Positions 45,027 to 54,179 are shown, counted from the stretch's first letter. The stretch: DNA of 64,000 nucleotides from Planococcus sp. PAMC 21323 (GCF_000785555.1 NZ_CP009129.1:2666001-2730000); one strand, 5' to 3'. Made by a program: numbers and translations. Notes: generated by a model not told the origin, from the letters alone.

Positions 45027-45560
45027 TTATTCGACAATACCGATATGTTCAAACGGGGAAATTCGAACTTTCACTTCCCCTACAATACTCTTTTCAGAAA
45101 TAAATCCTAAAACTCGAGAATCGGTACTGTTCAAGCGATTATCTCCCAACACATAATAAGATTCCGCGGGTACAGTAAATTCTTTTAAATCCTCTGTTAG
45201 TCGTAGCATTCCCATTCGCTTTGCTGCTTTTAAGTTTTTTTCTAAATAAGGCTCGACTACATTTTCTCCATTTATATACAACTGATCATCGTTCATGGAG
45301 ATAACATCTCCTGGAATACCAATTACTCGCTTAATAAAATTAACGCCATTTGGTGCAGTAAAAACAATCATATCAAAATTTTCTATTGAATAAATTTTTG
45401 CTAAGACGACTTTGTCATTTTCTTCAAATGTAGGCATCATCGATTCTCCATGAACGGCTACTGGTTCAAACAGAAAATGCCGTGATAGTAGGACAATAAG
45501 CACCGTAGTTATGATGACCCGCATCCAGGACATAGATTCTTTTACAGGATCTTTATACAC
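45027..45560 (-). CDS. lepB: Type I signal peptidase
   Basis: 177 residues, the Sip type of Bacillus. One transmembrane anchor (about 13-30) is followed by the catalytic Ser40 (HGESMMPT) and Lys77 (FIKRVIGIPGD), and GDNRLNSTDSR near residue 140. It cleaves Sec and Tat signal peptides outside the membrane. It starts with GTG 45560 after GGGGGAG. Confidence 0.93.
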   Translation of the reverse strand: MYKDPVKESMSWMRVIITTVLIVLLSRHFLFEPVAVHGESMMPTFEENDKVVLAKIYSIENFDMIVFTAPNGVNFIKRVIGIPGDVISMNDDQLYINGENVVEPYLEKNLKAAKRMGMLRLTEDLKEFTVPAESYYVLGDNRLNSTDSRVLGFISEKSIVGEVKVRISPFEHIGIVE

Positions 45561-45786
45561 CTTGTCTCCCCCTATTATCCTTTAATATCTTTATTATAAT
45601 ACGGCTTGTGCTTTGTGCCTACTATATGGGATTGCGTTGAAAGTACGACTAGATCTTCGGATGTGTTAAACTTTTTCTAGTGTATTATTTTCGTTCTGCG
45701 TATTGGAACTACAAGGTCTGAATCGTCAGACTTTTGAGCCCTTCGCAATTTTATGTTACACTCAATAAAAAATGTAGGTGATTAGA

Positions 45787-46806
45787 ATGGTAGGAAGAAA
45801 TGATCCATGCCCATGCGGTAGTGGCAAGAAATACAAAAAATGTCACGGAAAACAAGAAACTGTATCTATCAACGATTTGGTTAATGAAGAACTATTCAAA
45901 GTACGTCAACAGTTCTTCTCGGAAAACCCAAATCAGACACATATTACTGAATTCCGTGAGTTACAACAAGAATGGCAGCCCCATTTGATGAAATCAATGG
46001 CTGAAAACGATGCACAAGCATTTGTTATTGAAAACTTCTTGTTCATGAAAAAACCTGAACTATGGGAAGAATTTCTTGATAAGCAAGTTGAACTTGCTCA
46101 ACGTCCAACAACAAAAGAAGTACTTGAAAATTGGAAAGACGTAAAAGTATTCCTTGGACAATATGTTAAAGGAGATACAGAGAAGGCTCAATTCACAGAT
46201 GTTTTCACTGGTGAAACTCTTGAAATGGTCGATCAACCGCCAACTGATATGGAAAATGGACAAGGCTTATTAGCAATTCTACTTCCAGATTCACGTGTTG
46301 GTGAAAAAGGCGTTCTATTCTTGAACGGCTATTTAACAGTTGTTGGAGAGTTTACTCCATTCTTCGAACAATTAAAAGAGCAAATTGCTGCTGAAAATGC
46401 TTCACAAGACGAAAGCTATTTACGCGATAACTACTTAACCATTGTTGAGAAAATCGTTAAATATTCGACAGGCAGTGTAGAAGAAAGCATCAAACTTTCT
46501 CCAGAACATGACGCTGTTATGGCTGAACTTGATAAGCATATTGAGAAAGCTGATTTTGATGAAGAAACTATTGACAATATCACAAGTATTTTAAATAGTT
46601 ATCTAGTAAGCCAACAACCAACTGTCCAAAAACCTGAAGCTCTTGTATCAGGATATTGGAGATTCTTGCAGGATCATGAATTGGTAAAAGGCCCGATGCT
46701 ATCTTCAAAAGACTTGAGTGAAAAATTTGGCGTATCTTCAAGCACTATCTTGAAACGTTCTAAAGAATTCAGCGCTTATTTCGAAGAATTATTAGCTAAA
46801 AAATAA
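45787..46806 (+). CDS. SEC-C zinc-motif protein with C-terminal HTH-like segment
   Basis: 339 residues. The N-terminus [17 protein letters not shown] is a SEC-C zinc motif as at the end of SecA. The middle is acidic and mostly helical, with no known domain that I recognise. Residues about 305-330 ([20 protein letters not shown]) look like a helix-turn-helix. It is a monocistronic gene with its own terminator. SEC-C alone does not assign a role; ribosome or SecB-type contacts are possible. Confidence 0.75.
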   Translation: MVGRNDPCPCGSGKKYKKCHGKQETVSINDLVNEELFKVRQQFFSENPNQTHITEFRELQQEWQPHLMKSMAENDAQAFVIENFLFMKKPELWEEFLDKQVELAQRPTTKEVLENWKDVKVFLGQYVKGDTEKAQFTDVFTGETLEMVDQPPTDMENGQGLLAILLPDSRVGEKGVLFLNGYLTVVGEFTPFFEQLKEQIAAENASQDESYLRDNYLTIVEKIVKYSTGSVEESIKLSPEHDAVMAELDKHIEKADFDEETIDNITSILNSYLVSQQPTVQKPEALVSGYWRFLQDHELVKGPMLSSKDLSEKFGVSSSTILKRSKEFSAYFEELLAKK

Positions 46807-46825
46807 AAATATTTCAATATAACAA

Positions 46826-46857
46826 CAAAAAGAGTAGCCGGGGGGCTACTCTTTTTT
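46826..46857 (+). terminator. Rho-independent terminator
   Basis: aaaaagagtagcc / ggctactctttttt after the SEC-C gene. Confidence 0.88.
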
Positions 46858-46860
46858 GTT

Positions 46861-47049
46861 TGTTGATAACTTTAAAGGGAATTATAAAAGAAATCGGTGT
46901 AAGAGTGTAAAACCGCTGTCCATAAGTAAAACTCTCTATTTTTATCATCTTATACACATTAAATCTATCTATTTTGTGTGCTATGTGGATAAGTTTTTCG
47001 AATTTTATTAATTTTATTGCAGAAAAGAAACTTATTAACATGTGGACAA
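46861..47049. promoter_or_regulatory. Cluster of DnaA-box-like sequences
   Basis: Within 190 nt of AT-rich sequence: a perfect box TGTGGATAA at 46984-46992; single-mismatch boxes TGTTGATAA (46861-46869), TTATACACA (46950-46958, reverse) and TGTGGACAA (47041-47049). This lies directly upstream of the DUF421 gene. Confidence 0.5.
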
Positions 47050-47079
47050 TTTCATTAAATATAAAAAAGGAGGATAAAT

Positions 47080-47598
47080 ATGTTCGAAATTACGCTTAGC
47101 AGTTTTATACGGATTGTTACAGTCGGTTTTTTAGCTTATGTAGGACTTGTTATTTTACTTCGGGTTTCAGGCAAAAGAACGTTAACTAAATTGAATGCCT
47201 TTGACCTAGTAGTTACGGTAGCTTTAGGCTCTACGCTCGCTACCATATTACTCAACAATAGCATAAGCTTACTTGAAGGAATGACTGCTTTTGGATTGCT
47301 TATCGTACTACAATATTTAATGACTATTTTTTCTATCCATTTCGATTGGTTTAACAATCTTATTAAATCAGAACCACGCCTCTTGTATTTAGATGGAACT
47401 TTCTTAAGAAGTTCTATGCGCAAAGAACGAATCACGGAAATAGAAATTCTTCAAGCCATTCGAAATACAGGATTTGGATCTACCGAAAAAGTAAAAGCGG
47501 TTGTACTCGAAACAGATGGCAGTTTATCAGTGATTAGTAGCGAAACAGGCAATGCTTTAGAAAATGTTAACTCGGAAGTAGATGGGAACGAGACATAA
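47080..47598 (+). CDS. DUF421 (YetF-like) membrane protein
   Basis: 172 residues. Three predicted N-terminal helices carry VILLRVSGKRTLTKLNAFD, the core motif of the YetF/DUF421 family. A small soluble C-terminal domain follows (RKERITEIEILQAIRNTG). It is shorter than the usual 200-230 residues. The function is not established; some Bacillus relatives affect spore or stress properties. Confidence 0.85.
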   Translation: MFEITLSSFIRIVTVGFLAYVGLVILLRVSGKRTLTKLNAFDLVVTVALGSTLATILLNNSISLLEGMTAFGLLIVLQYLMTIFSIHFDWFNNLIKSEPRLLYLDGTFLRSSMRKERITEIEILQAIRNTGFGSTEKVKAVVLETDGSLSVISSETGNALENVNSEVDGNET

Positions 47599-47613
47599 TT
47601 TAATCCGTATAAG

Positions 47614-47648
47614 AAAAAGTGCATGGATTTTACTCCATGCACTTTTTT
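47614..47648. terminator. Bidirectional terminator
   Basis: aaaaagtgcatgga / tccatgcactttttt between convergent genes. Confidence 0.88.
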
Positions 47649-48126
47649 ATGGTCTAGGTGGCTTTACGCGCATTTTTCGATATTCTCGTCTTGCAGGCGC
47701 TGTATCAAAAAATAATTTTTCACCTACTGATTCTGGTAGTACAGCTGGCACAGGTGTCGGCTTGCCGTCATCTCCCATTGCGACCATCGTCAAGAATGAT
47801 TCTGTAGTTAATTTTTCTTCACCAGTTTGTAGGTTTTTCGATTTCACTCGAACATAAACTTCCATAGAAGTGCGTCCTGTCGAAGTCACGTTCGCTTCTA
47901 GTTCTAAAACATCTCCAACTTTAGCTGAAGACAAAAAATCCACCGAGTCAATTGATGCTGTGACAACAACTTGACGACGTGCATGCTTCATTGCGGTAAT
48001 CCCTGCAATTTCATCTATATACGCTAGCACTTTGCCTCCAAAAATAGAATTCATATGATTTGTATCGGGAGGAAGAACGAGCTTTGTCTGAATAGTTCTT
48101 GAATCTTTCATTGGTCTTGCTTCCAT
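47647..48126 (-). CDS. Acyl-CoA thioesterase, hotdog fold (YkhA-like)
   Basis: 159 residues. The family signature is NHMNSIFGGKVLAYIDEIAG, with AMKHARR following. It hydrolyses acyl-CoA thioesters. ATG 48126 follows AAAGGA; the TTG at 48135 is less likely. Confidence 0.85.
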   Translation of the reverse strand: MEARPMKDSRTIQTKLVLPPDTNHMNSIFGGKVLAYIDEIAGITAMKHARRQVVVTASIDSVDFLSSAKVGDVLELEANVTSTGRTSMEVYVRVKSKNLQTGEEKLTTESFLTMVAMGDDGKPTPVPAVLPESVGEKLFFDTAPARREYRKMRVKPPRP

Positions 48127-48222
48127 TGTTATCAATCCTTTCTATAATCACTCTGCTATCGGAAATTTCCCCAAAACAAGAGCCTTTCCTTTATAATATA
48201 TTGAAATGAGGAGGAATACTTT

Positions 48223-49053
48223 ATGTCAGAGTTATTGAACATTTTAAACACCCCAGAGTTTCAGTCGAAAACAACATTGATGCATCAGCTTCACAATCAT
48301 GGCATCGTGGCTGGAGACCAAGTGATGGTTCATTCATCCTTAAAGTCTATGGGATGGATCGCTGGAGGCGCACAAGCGGTCGTTGAAGCCTTGATGGAAA
48401 CTATTACAGAAAAGGGCACAATCATTATGCCCGCACAGTCTGCGGACAACTCAGACCCTATCAACTGGATGCAGCCACCAGTTCCTGAAAATTGGCACCA
48501 ATCGATTCGTGAGCACCTCCCTGCTTTTGATCCTCACTTAAGTGGACTGCGTGGTATGGGAAAAATTGCGGAATGCTTTCATCGACAGCCTAACACCATC
48601 CGAAGCCCACACCCTTCTCATTCGTTTATGGCTTGGGGAAACCATGCCAGCGATTGGATGAGCGAGCAACCCATTGATGATTCTTTCGGTGAAAAATCAC
48701 CATTAGCAAAAATGCTGAAGGCCAAGGTCAAAATCCTGCTGATTGGTGTTGGTTTTGATTCGTGTACCGCTCTTCACTATGCTGAATTTGTTCAAGAAAA
48801 TCGGTCGACATCACCACAAGGAGCCGCTATGATGCAAAATGGGGAACGCATTTGGCAAACCTATGATTGTGTCGATATGGATTCAGAGCGTTTTCCAGAA
48901 ATCGCTAAAGATTTTACCGGAAACATTTCCAAAGGAGTTTTAGGCCAAGCGGAAACACAAATCGTCGATATGAACGAGCTTATTGAATTTGGAATCGAAT
49001 GGATCAAGGAACATCCTACAGCACAAAACATAGAAAATGCCAGCACTCTTTGA
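48223..49053 (+). CDS. AAC(3)-family aminoglycoside acetyltransferase-like protein
   Basis: 276 residues similar to YokD and AAC(3) enzymes. Motifs are MVHSSLKSMGWIAGG, GTIIMPAQSADNSDP, LRGMGKIAECF, RSPHPSHSFMAWG and LLIGVGFDSCTALHYAE. Such chromosomal copies in Bacillales do not always confer resistance. It has a strong GAGGAGG site and is alone. Confidence 0.87.
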   Translation: MSELLNILNTPEFQSKTTLMHQLHNHGIVAGDQVMVHSSLKSMGWIAGGAQAVVEALMETITEKGTIIMPAQSADNSDPINWMQPPVPENWHQSIREHLPAFDPHLSGLRGMGKIAECFHRQPNTIRSPHPSHSFMAWGNHASDWMSEQPIDDSFGEKSPLAKMLKAKVKILLIGVGFDSCTALHYAEFVQENRSTSPQGAAMMQNGERIWQTYDCVDMDSERFPEIAKDFTGNISKGVLGQAETQIVDMNELIEFGIEWIKEHPTAQNIENASTL

Positions 49054-49067
49054 GCAGCTGGCGTTTT

Positions 49068-49658
49068 TCATGGCGTAATAACTTCAGATAATAGCCTTTC
49101 TAAACGATTATTGTCCTTATTGAATGAATCAACAAAAGCATTAATAATCTCTGCAGGTTCTATTGCTTTATCCCACTCTAATTGGTAACCCGCATTTAAT
49201 AGCAGCTGCCGTGCAAATTCACGAATACTACGCCCATTTCCTTCTCGGAAAGGATGCAAAGCATTTAGTTCCGACAAAAAATAAGCAAGCCTACTAATTA
49301 ACTGTTCTCGTGACAACTTCTTTAAATAATTTTCAGCTGCTAATTCACTAAAAATTTTCAGCAATTGTGCTTCGATATGTTTAGGATGAGCAAAAGAAGA
49401 AGATCCTTTAGAAATCATTTCCTGTCTCAATTCTCCAGCAAAAGGATAGACATCTTGAAGAATAGATTGATGAATGGCTAAGTAAGCTTTAACGTCTAAG
49501 GGATCTGCTGTCTTTTTTAACTGCAGCTCTGCCAGACGAAACAACGAATAGACTTTTTCAAGATCTTTCAGCTTTTCTTCATCTTCCACATCAAACAAAT
49601 TGATCAACACGTCCGTGCCAGGGTAACAATACATTGAAGTATGTTGATATTTAGACAT
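49068..49658 (-). CDS. Fic-domain protein (toxin of a Fic/antitoxin pair)
   Basis: 196 residues. The Fic motif HPFREGNGRS is at 135-144, complete with the catalytic His and the two Arg residues. Upstream is the LAAIHQ-type helix. Fic proteins transfer AMP or similar groups to target proteins. The ATG at 49658 lies 8 nt inside the end of the antitoxin gene, after AAGGAAG. No N-terminal inhibitory helix is present, so control must come in trans. Confidence 0.88.
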   Translation of the reverse strand: MSKYQHTSMYCYPGTDVLINLFDVEDEEKLKDLEKVYSLFRLAELQLKKTADPLDVKAYLAIHQSILQDVYPFAGELRQEMISKGSSSFAHPKHIEAQLLKIFSELAAENYLKKLSREQLISRLAYFLSELNALHPFREGNGRSIREFARQLLLNAGYQLEWDKAIEPAEIINAFVDSFNKDNNRLERLLSEVITP

Positions 49659-49839
49659 TAAACTTCCTTTTGATGGCCTGATGAAATTGTGCTTCCGTCC
49701 GTTCACCAGTTAGTACCGACCGAACAAAATTCTCATCCTCACTTGTCACATCAAATCCTTCAGTAATTAAAGAATGTGAAGCATAAGAAATTGCATGGTT
49801 GGCTTGTTCATGGGAAACTCGGTTTGCTAAATTCGTCAA
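49651..49839 (-). CDS. VbhA-like antitoxin of the Fic pair
   Basis: About 62 residues from TTG 49839, behind AAAGGTGG. It carries SLITEG (23-28), which fits the Fic inhibitory motif [S/T]xxxE[G/N] whose Glu blocks the ATP site. Overlap with the Fic gene is 8 nt, the usual layout of class I Fic modules. A GTG at 49851 is also possible as start. Confidence 0.78.
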   Translation of the reverse strand: MTNLANRVSHEQANHAISYASHSLITEGFDVTSEDENFVRSVLTGERTEAQFHQAIKRKFNV

Positions 49840-49950
49840 CGGGATGACCACCTTTCATGTAGGAATTATACCATTTTCCAAACATTTTTTCTATCATCAC
49901 CCCTTGTTCTATCAAGGTTTTTAAAGATTTTTCTATATTGAATGCCATTA

Positions 49951-49979
49951 AAAAAACCCGGATGCATCTGCATCCGGGT
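49951..49979 (-). terminator. Terminator after the DUF779 gene
   Basis: acccggatgca / tgcatccgggt with a T6 run on the minus strand. Confidence 0.88.
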
Positions 49980-49983
49980 CGGT

Positions 49984-50346
49984 TTAAACTTGTTGTTTCA
50001 ATTCTTCATTTTCTTCGGCAGTAAAAGCTCTCGATCTCGTTAAAAACCGCTTACCTTCTACTCCTTCGAGTGAAAACATTCCACCGCGTCCTGGCACAAC
50101 GTCAATAATCAATTGTGTATGACTCCAATAGTCAAATTGGTTTTTGTGCATATAGAATTCACTGTCTGCTATAACTCCCATTAAAATGTCTTGCTCTCCG
50201 ACAAATAAGTCGCCTTTCGGATAACACATTGGGGAGCTACCATCACAGCATCCTCCGGATTGATGGAACATGACTGGACCATGCTTTTCCTTCAGCAATT
50301 CGATCAATTCAATAGCAGCATCTGTCGCAATTACGCGTTCGACCAT
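49984..50346 (-). CDS. DUF779 family protein
   Basis: 120 residues with FHQSGGCCDGSSPMC at about 27-41, a cysteine cluster typical of DUF779. It regularly occurs next to NAD-dependent aldehyde dehydrogenases, as here (40 nt after it). A cofactor-related or metal-binding role is suggested by context only. Confidence 0.88.
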   Translation of the reverse strand: MVERVIATDAAIELIELLKEKHGPVMFHQSGGCCDGSSPMCYPKGDLFVGEQDILMGVIADSEFYMHKNQFDYWSHTQLIIDVVPGRGGMFSLEGVEGKRFLTRSRAFTAEENEELKQQV

Positions 50347-50386
50347 TGCTATCCCTACTTTCTGGTAGTCTTTAGACTACGTTAGA

Positions 50387-51907
50387 TCAAAAGAATCCTT
50401 GCTTGTCTTCGCTATAGCTAACTAACATATTTTTTGTTTGTTGGTAGTGATTAAGCATCATCAGATGGTTTTCACGACCAAAGCCAGACATTTTGTATCC
50501 ACCAAACGCTGCATGAGCTGGATATTGGTGATAACAGTTTGTCCATACTCGTCCTGCTTGGATGCCGCGCCCGAAGCGATAAGCTGTATTCGTATCACGT
50601 GTCCAGATTCCTGACCCCAATCCGTACAACGTATCGTTAGCGATTTCAAGCGCTTCTTCTTTTGTTTTAAATGTTGTTACAGAAACAACTGGACCAAAAA
50701 TTTCTTCTTGGAAAACACGCATCTTATTATGTCCTTTAAAGACTGTTGGCTGGATATAGTAACCTTCTGCTAGATCGCCTTCTAAATGGTTGCGATCGCC
50801 GCCTGCAAGAACTTCAGCACCTTCTTGTTTACCGATATCCAAGTAGGATTGAATTTTCTCCATTTGCTCTGTAGAAGCTTGTGCACCCATCATCGTTTCT
50901 GGGTCAAGCGGGTTTCCAAGTTTAATAGCAGCAACACGTTTTAATACCCGTTCCATAAATTCATCGTAAATATCTTCTTGGATCAATGCACGCGATGGAC
51001 ATGTACATACTTCACCTTGGTTTAAAGCGAACATAACAAAACCTTCAACTGCTTTATCTAGGAAAGCATCGTCCGCATCCATTACGTCTTTAAAGAAGAT
51101 GTTTGGCGATTTCCCACCTAATTCTAAAGTAACTGGGATTAAGTTTTGAGATGCGTACTGCATGATCATACGACCAGTAGTCGTTTCACCTGTAAATGCT
51201 ATTTTGCTAATGCGCGGGCTCGAAGCAAGTGGTTTCCCTGTTTCAAGACCAAAGCCATTTACAATATTTAATACGCCTGGAGGTAAAATATCGCCGATTA
51301 ACTCAGCTAATACAAGAATACTTGCCGGCGTTTGCTCAGCTGGTTTTAATACAACACAATTTCCTGCAGCCAGTGCTGGAGCTAGTTTCCAAACTGCCAT
51401 TAAAATAGGGAAGTTCCAAGGAATGATTTGACCAACAACGCCAAGTGGCTCGTGGAAATGATATGCTACAGTATCGTTGTCAATCTGGCTTAGCGACCCT
51501 TCTTGCGCTCGAATTGCCCCTGCAAAATAACGGAAATGATCGATTGCTAGTGGTAAATCCGCATTAAGCGTCTCACGCACTGCTTTACCGTTATCCCATG
51601 TTTCCGCAACTGCTAGCATTTCTAAGTTCTGTTCCATACGATCTGCAATTTTCAATAAAGCATTTGCACGTTCAGTAACAGACGTTTTCCCCCACGCCTC
51701 TTTAGCTGCATGTGCTGCATCAAGTGCTAGTTCTACATCTTCTGCAGTTGAGCGTGCAATTTCAGTGAATTTCTTACCTGTAACTGGTGAAACGTTATCA
51801 AAATATTGTCCTTTGACGGGTGCTTTCCATTCTCCATTTATAAAGTTTTCATACTTATCTTTAAAATTTACTTTTGAACCTTCTGTATTAGGTACTGCAT
51901 AGACCAT
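50387..51907 (-). CDS. NAD-dependent aldehyde dehydrogenase
   Basis: 506 residues of the ALDH family. Catalytic Cys301 is in GEVCTCPSR and Glu262 in LELGGKSPN; the cofactor loop is FTGETTTG. It is close to the AldA/AldB type that oxidises acetaldehyde and other short aldehydes. A cre-like site 34-47 nt upstream of the start codon suggests catabolite control. Confidence 0.92.
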   Translation of the reverse strand: MVYAVPNTEGSKVNFKDKYENFINGEWKAPVKGQYFDNVSPVTGKKFTEIARSTAEDVELALDAAHAAKEAWGKTSVTERANALLKIADRMEQNLEMLAVAETWDNGKAVRETLNADLPLAIDHFRYFAGAIRAQEGSLSQIDNDTVAYHFHEPLGVVGQIIPWNFPILMAVWKLAPALAAGNCVVLKPAEQTPASILVLAELIGDILPPGVLNIVNGFGLETGKPLASSPRISKIAFTGETTTGRMIMQYASQNLIPVTLELGGKSPNIFFKDVMDADDAFLDKAVEGFVMFALNQGEVCTCPSRALIQEDIYDEFMERVLKRVAAIKLGNPLDPETMMGAQASTEQMEKIQSYLDIGKQEGAEVLAGGDRNHLEGDLAEGYYIQPTVFKGHNKMRVFQEEIFGPVVSVTTFKTKEEALEIANDTLYGLGSGIWTRDTNTAYRFGRGIQAGRVWTNCYHQYPAHAAFGGYKMSGFGRENHLMMLNHYQQTKNMLVSYSEDKQGFF

Positions 51908-51940
51908 TCCTATCTCTCCCCTTAGTTCTTATTGCTGTTA

Positions 51941-51954
51941 TGTATACGCTTACA
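51941..51954 (-). promoter_or_regulatory. cre-like site upstream of aldehyde dehydrogenase
   Basis: On the minus strand TGTAAGCGTATACA matches the cre consensus TGWAARCGYTWNCW at 13 of 14 positions. Confidence 0.65.
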
Positions 51955-52115
51955 TAATTCCACTTACCCCATTGCGTAGTAATAACAGCTTCCTCTCTAT
52001 ATTGTCAAACTAATCTAAAAATTGCAACTGTAAAACATCAAAACTTTTTATCCTCCTTGCGCTTCATGTATAATAAGAGCGAGTCTAGGAAATACGGAAC
52101 TGAGAGGAATTTATT

Positions 52116-52823
52116 ATGCGAATCAATAAGTTTTTAAGTGAGACAGGAATTACTTCACGACGTGGGGCTGATAAGTTTATCGAAGCAGGTCGTGTAACGA
52201 TCAACGGAAAATTAGCCGAACTTGGAAGCAAGGTCGAATCTAATGATGAAGTAAAAGTCGATGGAAAAATTATCGAGCAACCAAAGCAACAATATGTTTA
52301 CTTGGCATTAAATAAACCGGTAGGCATTACAAGCACAACAGAACGTCATATCGAAGGAAATATCGTCGATTTTGTTAATCATCCTGAACGCATCTTCCAT
52401 ATAGGACGCTTGGACAAAGATTCCGAAGGACTGATCCTATTAACTAATGATGGTGATATCGTCAACGAAATTTTAAGGGTTGAAAACGAACACGAAAAGG
52501 AATACATCGTTAAAGTAGATATGCCAATTACTGAATCCTTCCTATCTAAAATGGAAGAAGGTGTTGAAATTCTCGGTACGAAAACACTTCCAGCTAAAGC
52601 TGAAAAGTTATCTAATTACACATTCAAACTCACGTTGCGTCAAGGTTTAAATCGTCAAATTCGTCGCATGTGTTCAGCACTTGGGTACGAAGTTCGGAAT
52701 TTACAAAGAGTCCGCATTATCAACATCGTTTTAGAAGATTTGCCTGTTGGACAATGGCGTGATTTGACCGAAGCTGAACGCAACGAGCTATTTAATCAAC
52801 TCAATTACACACCAAAACGCTGA
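52116..52823 (+). CDS. rluF: 23S rRNA pseudouridine synthase RluF-like
   Basis: 235 residues. An N-terminal S4 RNA-binding domain (1-55) is followed by an RsuA/RluF-type catalytic domain with Asp100 in HIGRLDKDSEGL. LNRQIRRMCSALGYEV is near the C-terminus. It modifies a uridine in 23S rRNA; the similarity is greater to RluF than to RluB. It lacks the long basic tail of E. coli RluF. Confidence 0.9.
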   Translation: MRINKFLSETGITSRRGADKFIEAGRVTINGKLAELGSKVESNDEVKVDGKIIEQPKQQYVYLALNKPVGITSTTERHIEGNIVDFVNHPERIFHIGRLDKDSEGLILLTNDGDIVNEILRVENEHEKEYIVKVDMPITESFLSKMEEGVEILGTKTLPAKAEKLSNYTFKLTLRQGLNRQIRRMCSALGYEVRNLQRVRIINIVLEDLPVGQWRDLTEAERNELFNQLNYTPKR

Positions 52824-52836
52824 GGAGGACATTAAT

Positions 52837-53553
52837 ATGTTAACCATGAAAAGCACACCTAACCATACAGGTGTTAAAATTAGCGGCGATTATTTTGATT
52901 TAGATGAGCTAAACTTAGCAATCTACAAAATGATTGGTCAAGAAGATCAGTATTATGGTTACGAAGGATCACGTATGAGAATTCTTGGCATTTCTTATGA
53001 AATCCGTCATGCTGCTCAAGGTGATCGCAACATAGACTTTGTTTTCAATGGTTTACACGAACATACAATGAAACAACACGAATTAATCGCTCCTGATAAA
53101 AATATTTATTTTTCTACCGAAGTGTTATGGCCAGAAATAATTTACGCAGCAATCGCGCTAAAAGATTTCGTTTCCTTTTATCAAAAAGACAAAGAATTTC
53201 CGTTTTGGGACGTTCACTTACCAGTTATTCTTCGCTTTCAATCGTTAGTCCTTGACTGCTTGCAAGGACATGTTTCCGAAGAAGAATTTGCGACAATCTT
53301 AAGAGCTTTTAACCAACCGGGCACAGTAAATGATTACGCTATTCAATACGTAGACTTATTAAATCTAAAATACATTGGCATGACTAAGAAACAACGCGAA
53401 CAAAGCCTATCGACAATTGCCATGAAAATCGCAGTACAAGACCAAGATTACACAGCATTCCGCAAACAAGTAATCGCAGCCGCTTCTCCACACAAAAAAC
53501 CAATACACGAAATATCCATAAAAGCCGAATACCCAGAAAACTTTGAATGGTGA
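52837..53553 (+). CDS. Conserved hypothetical protein (DUF6904-like)
   Basis: 238 residues, mostly helical after an N-terminal segment LTMKSTPNHTGVKISGDYFD. I only tentatively connect it to DUF6904. It has no signal peptide or membrane segment. It follows rluF by 13 nt after GAGGAGG, so the two are co-transcribed. A family of hairpin repeats begins directly after it. Confidence 0.72.
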   Translation: MLTMKSTPNHTGVKISGDYFDLDELNLAIYKMIGQEDQYYGYEGSRMRILGISYEIRHAAQGDRNIDFVFNGLHEHTMKQHELIAPDKNIYFSTEVLWPEIIYAAIALKDFVSFYQKDKEFPFWDVHLPVILRFQSLVLDCLQGHVSEEEFATILRAFNQPGTVNDYAIQYVDLLNLKYIGMTKKQREQSLSTIAMKIAVQDQDYTAFRKQVIAAASPHKKPIHEISIKAEYPENFEW

Positions 53554-53556
53554 ATA

Positions 53557-53680
53557 GAAAAGTGAAAGTGCCTGTTCAGCTCCGACAGGCATAAGGCAGA
53601 CCAGCAGTGTGGCGTCCTTTGCCACGCAGCTGGGTTGACTTATGTCCCGAGGAGCTAGGCACTTGCAACTAGACACCTAG
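53557..53680. repeat. Tandem nested-hairpin element, unit 1
   Basis: About 124 nt that fold as one long imperfect hairpin: AAGTGCC/GGCACTT, AGCTCC/GGAGCT, CATAAG/CTTATG, CCAGC/GCTGG, and GTGGC/GCCAC. Begins with AAAAGTGAAAGTGCCTGTTC. Confidence 0.75.
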
Positions 53681-53804
53681 AAAAGCGGAGGCTGCCATGT
53701 AGATTCGACGGGCATAAGACGCTCTGGCGAAGTGGCGTTTTTTCAGCCACACAGCCGGAGTGACTTATGACCCTAGAATCTGGCAGCCGGAGCTAGACAA
53801 CAAG
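53681..53804. repeat. Tandem nested-hairpin element, unit 2
   Basis: Same layout and length as unit 1, with different but paired arms: GGCTGCC/GGCAGCC, GATTC/GAATC, CATAAG/CTTATG, CTCTGGC/GCCGGAG, GTGGC/GCCAC. Paired changes show that the fold, not the sequence, is kept. Confidence 0.75.
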
Positions 53805-53830
53805 AAAAGTGAAAGTGCCTGTTCACCTAA
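53804..53830. repeat. Partial third unit of the hairpin element
   Basis: gaaaagtgaaagtgcctgttcacct repeats the first 24 nt of unit 1 almost exactly, then stops. It marks the far boundary of the array. Confidence 0.6.
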
Positions 53831-53846
53831 AGTCTAATAACAATAC

Positions 53847-53879
53847 AAAAAGCTCACGCTAACGATGCGTGAGCTTTTC
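53847..53879. terminator. Rho-independent terminator
   Basis: aaaaagctcacgc / gcgtgagctttt. It serves the minus-strand cupin gene and can close the plus-strand rluF transcript. Confidence 0.82.
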
Positions 53880-54179
53880 TTACGGCGTAATTTGTAGGAC
53901 AAGTAAATCACTCGGTTCCATGGCCGTTAAACTATGCTTTTCTTTTGGATTCATATGAAGAACGTTTTCAGGCGTCACTTCAACAACATTTCCTTCAACT
54001 TCAAATGAAACCTTTCCACTTCGCACAATGATGAGCACATCCGCGGCTGAATCGTGTTCTGGAATGTTTTCTCCAACTTGTAGTTGGATATTTACTACTT
54101 TAGTTTTTTCAAAGCTTACTACTTTTTGAACGTGCTTGTTTTTCTCGCCTAATAAATTAGGCGTATTAATCAATTCCAT
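53880..54179 (-). CDS. Small cupin-domain protein
   Basis: 99 residues, a single cupin barrel with EHDSAADVLIIVRSGKVSFEVEG and HMNPKEKHSLTA. It likely binds a metal and small ligand. Function unknown. It stands just after the opuA operon but is separated by a terminator. Confidence 0.8.
   Translation of the reverse strand: MELINTPNLLGEKNKHVQKVVSFEKTKVVNIQLQVGENIPEHDSAADVLIIVRSGKVSFEVEGNVVEVTPENVLHMNPKEKHSLTAMEPSDLLVLQITP

Noticed and set aside
48223-49053. Treating the AAC(3)-like gene as an acquired resistance gene
   Set aside because: No mobile element, integron or composition break is visible nearby; such copies are common chromosomal genes in Bacillales.
53407-53676. Minus-strand open frame at the end of the DUF6904-like gene
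   Set aside because: It is antisense to a well supported gene and its 5' part lies inside the hairpin repeat.
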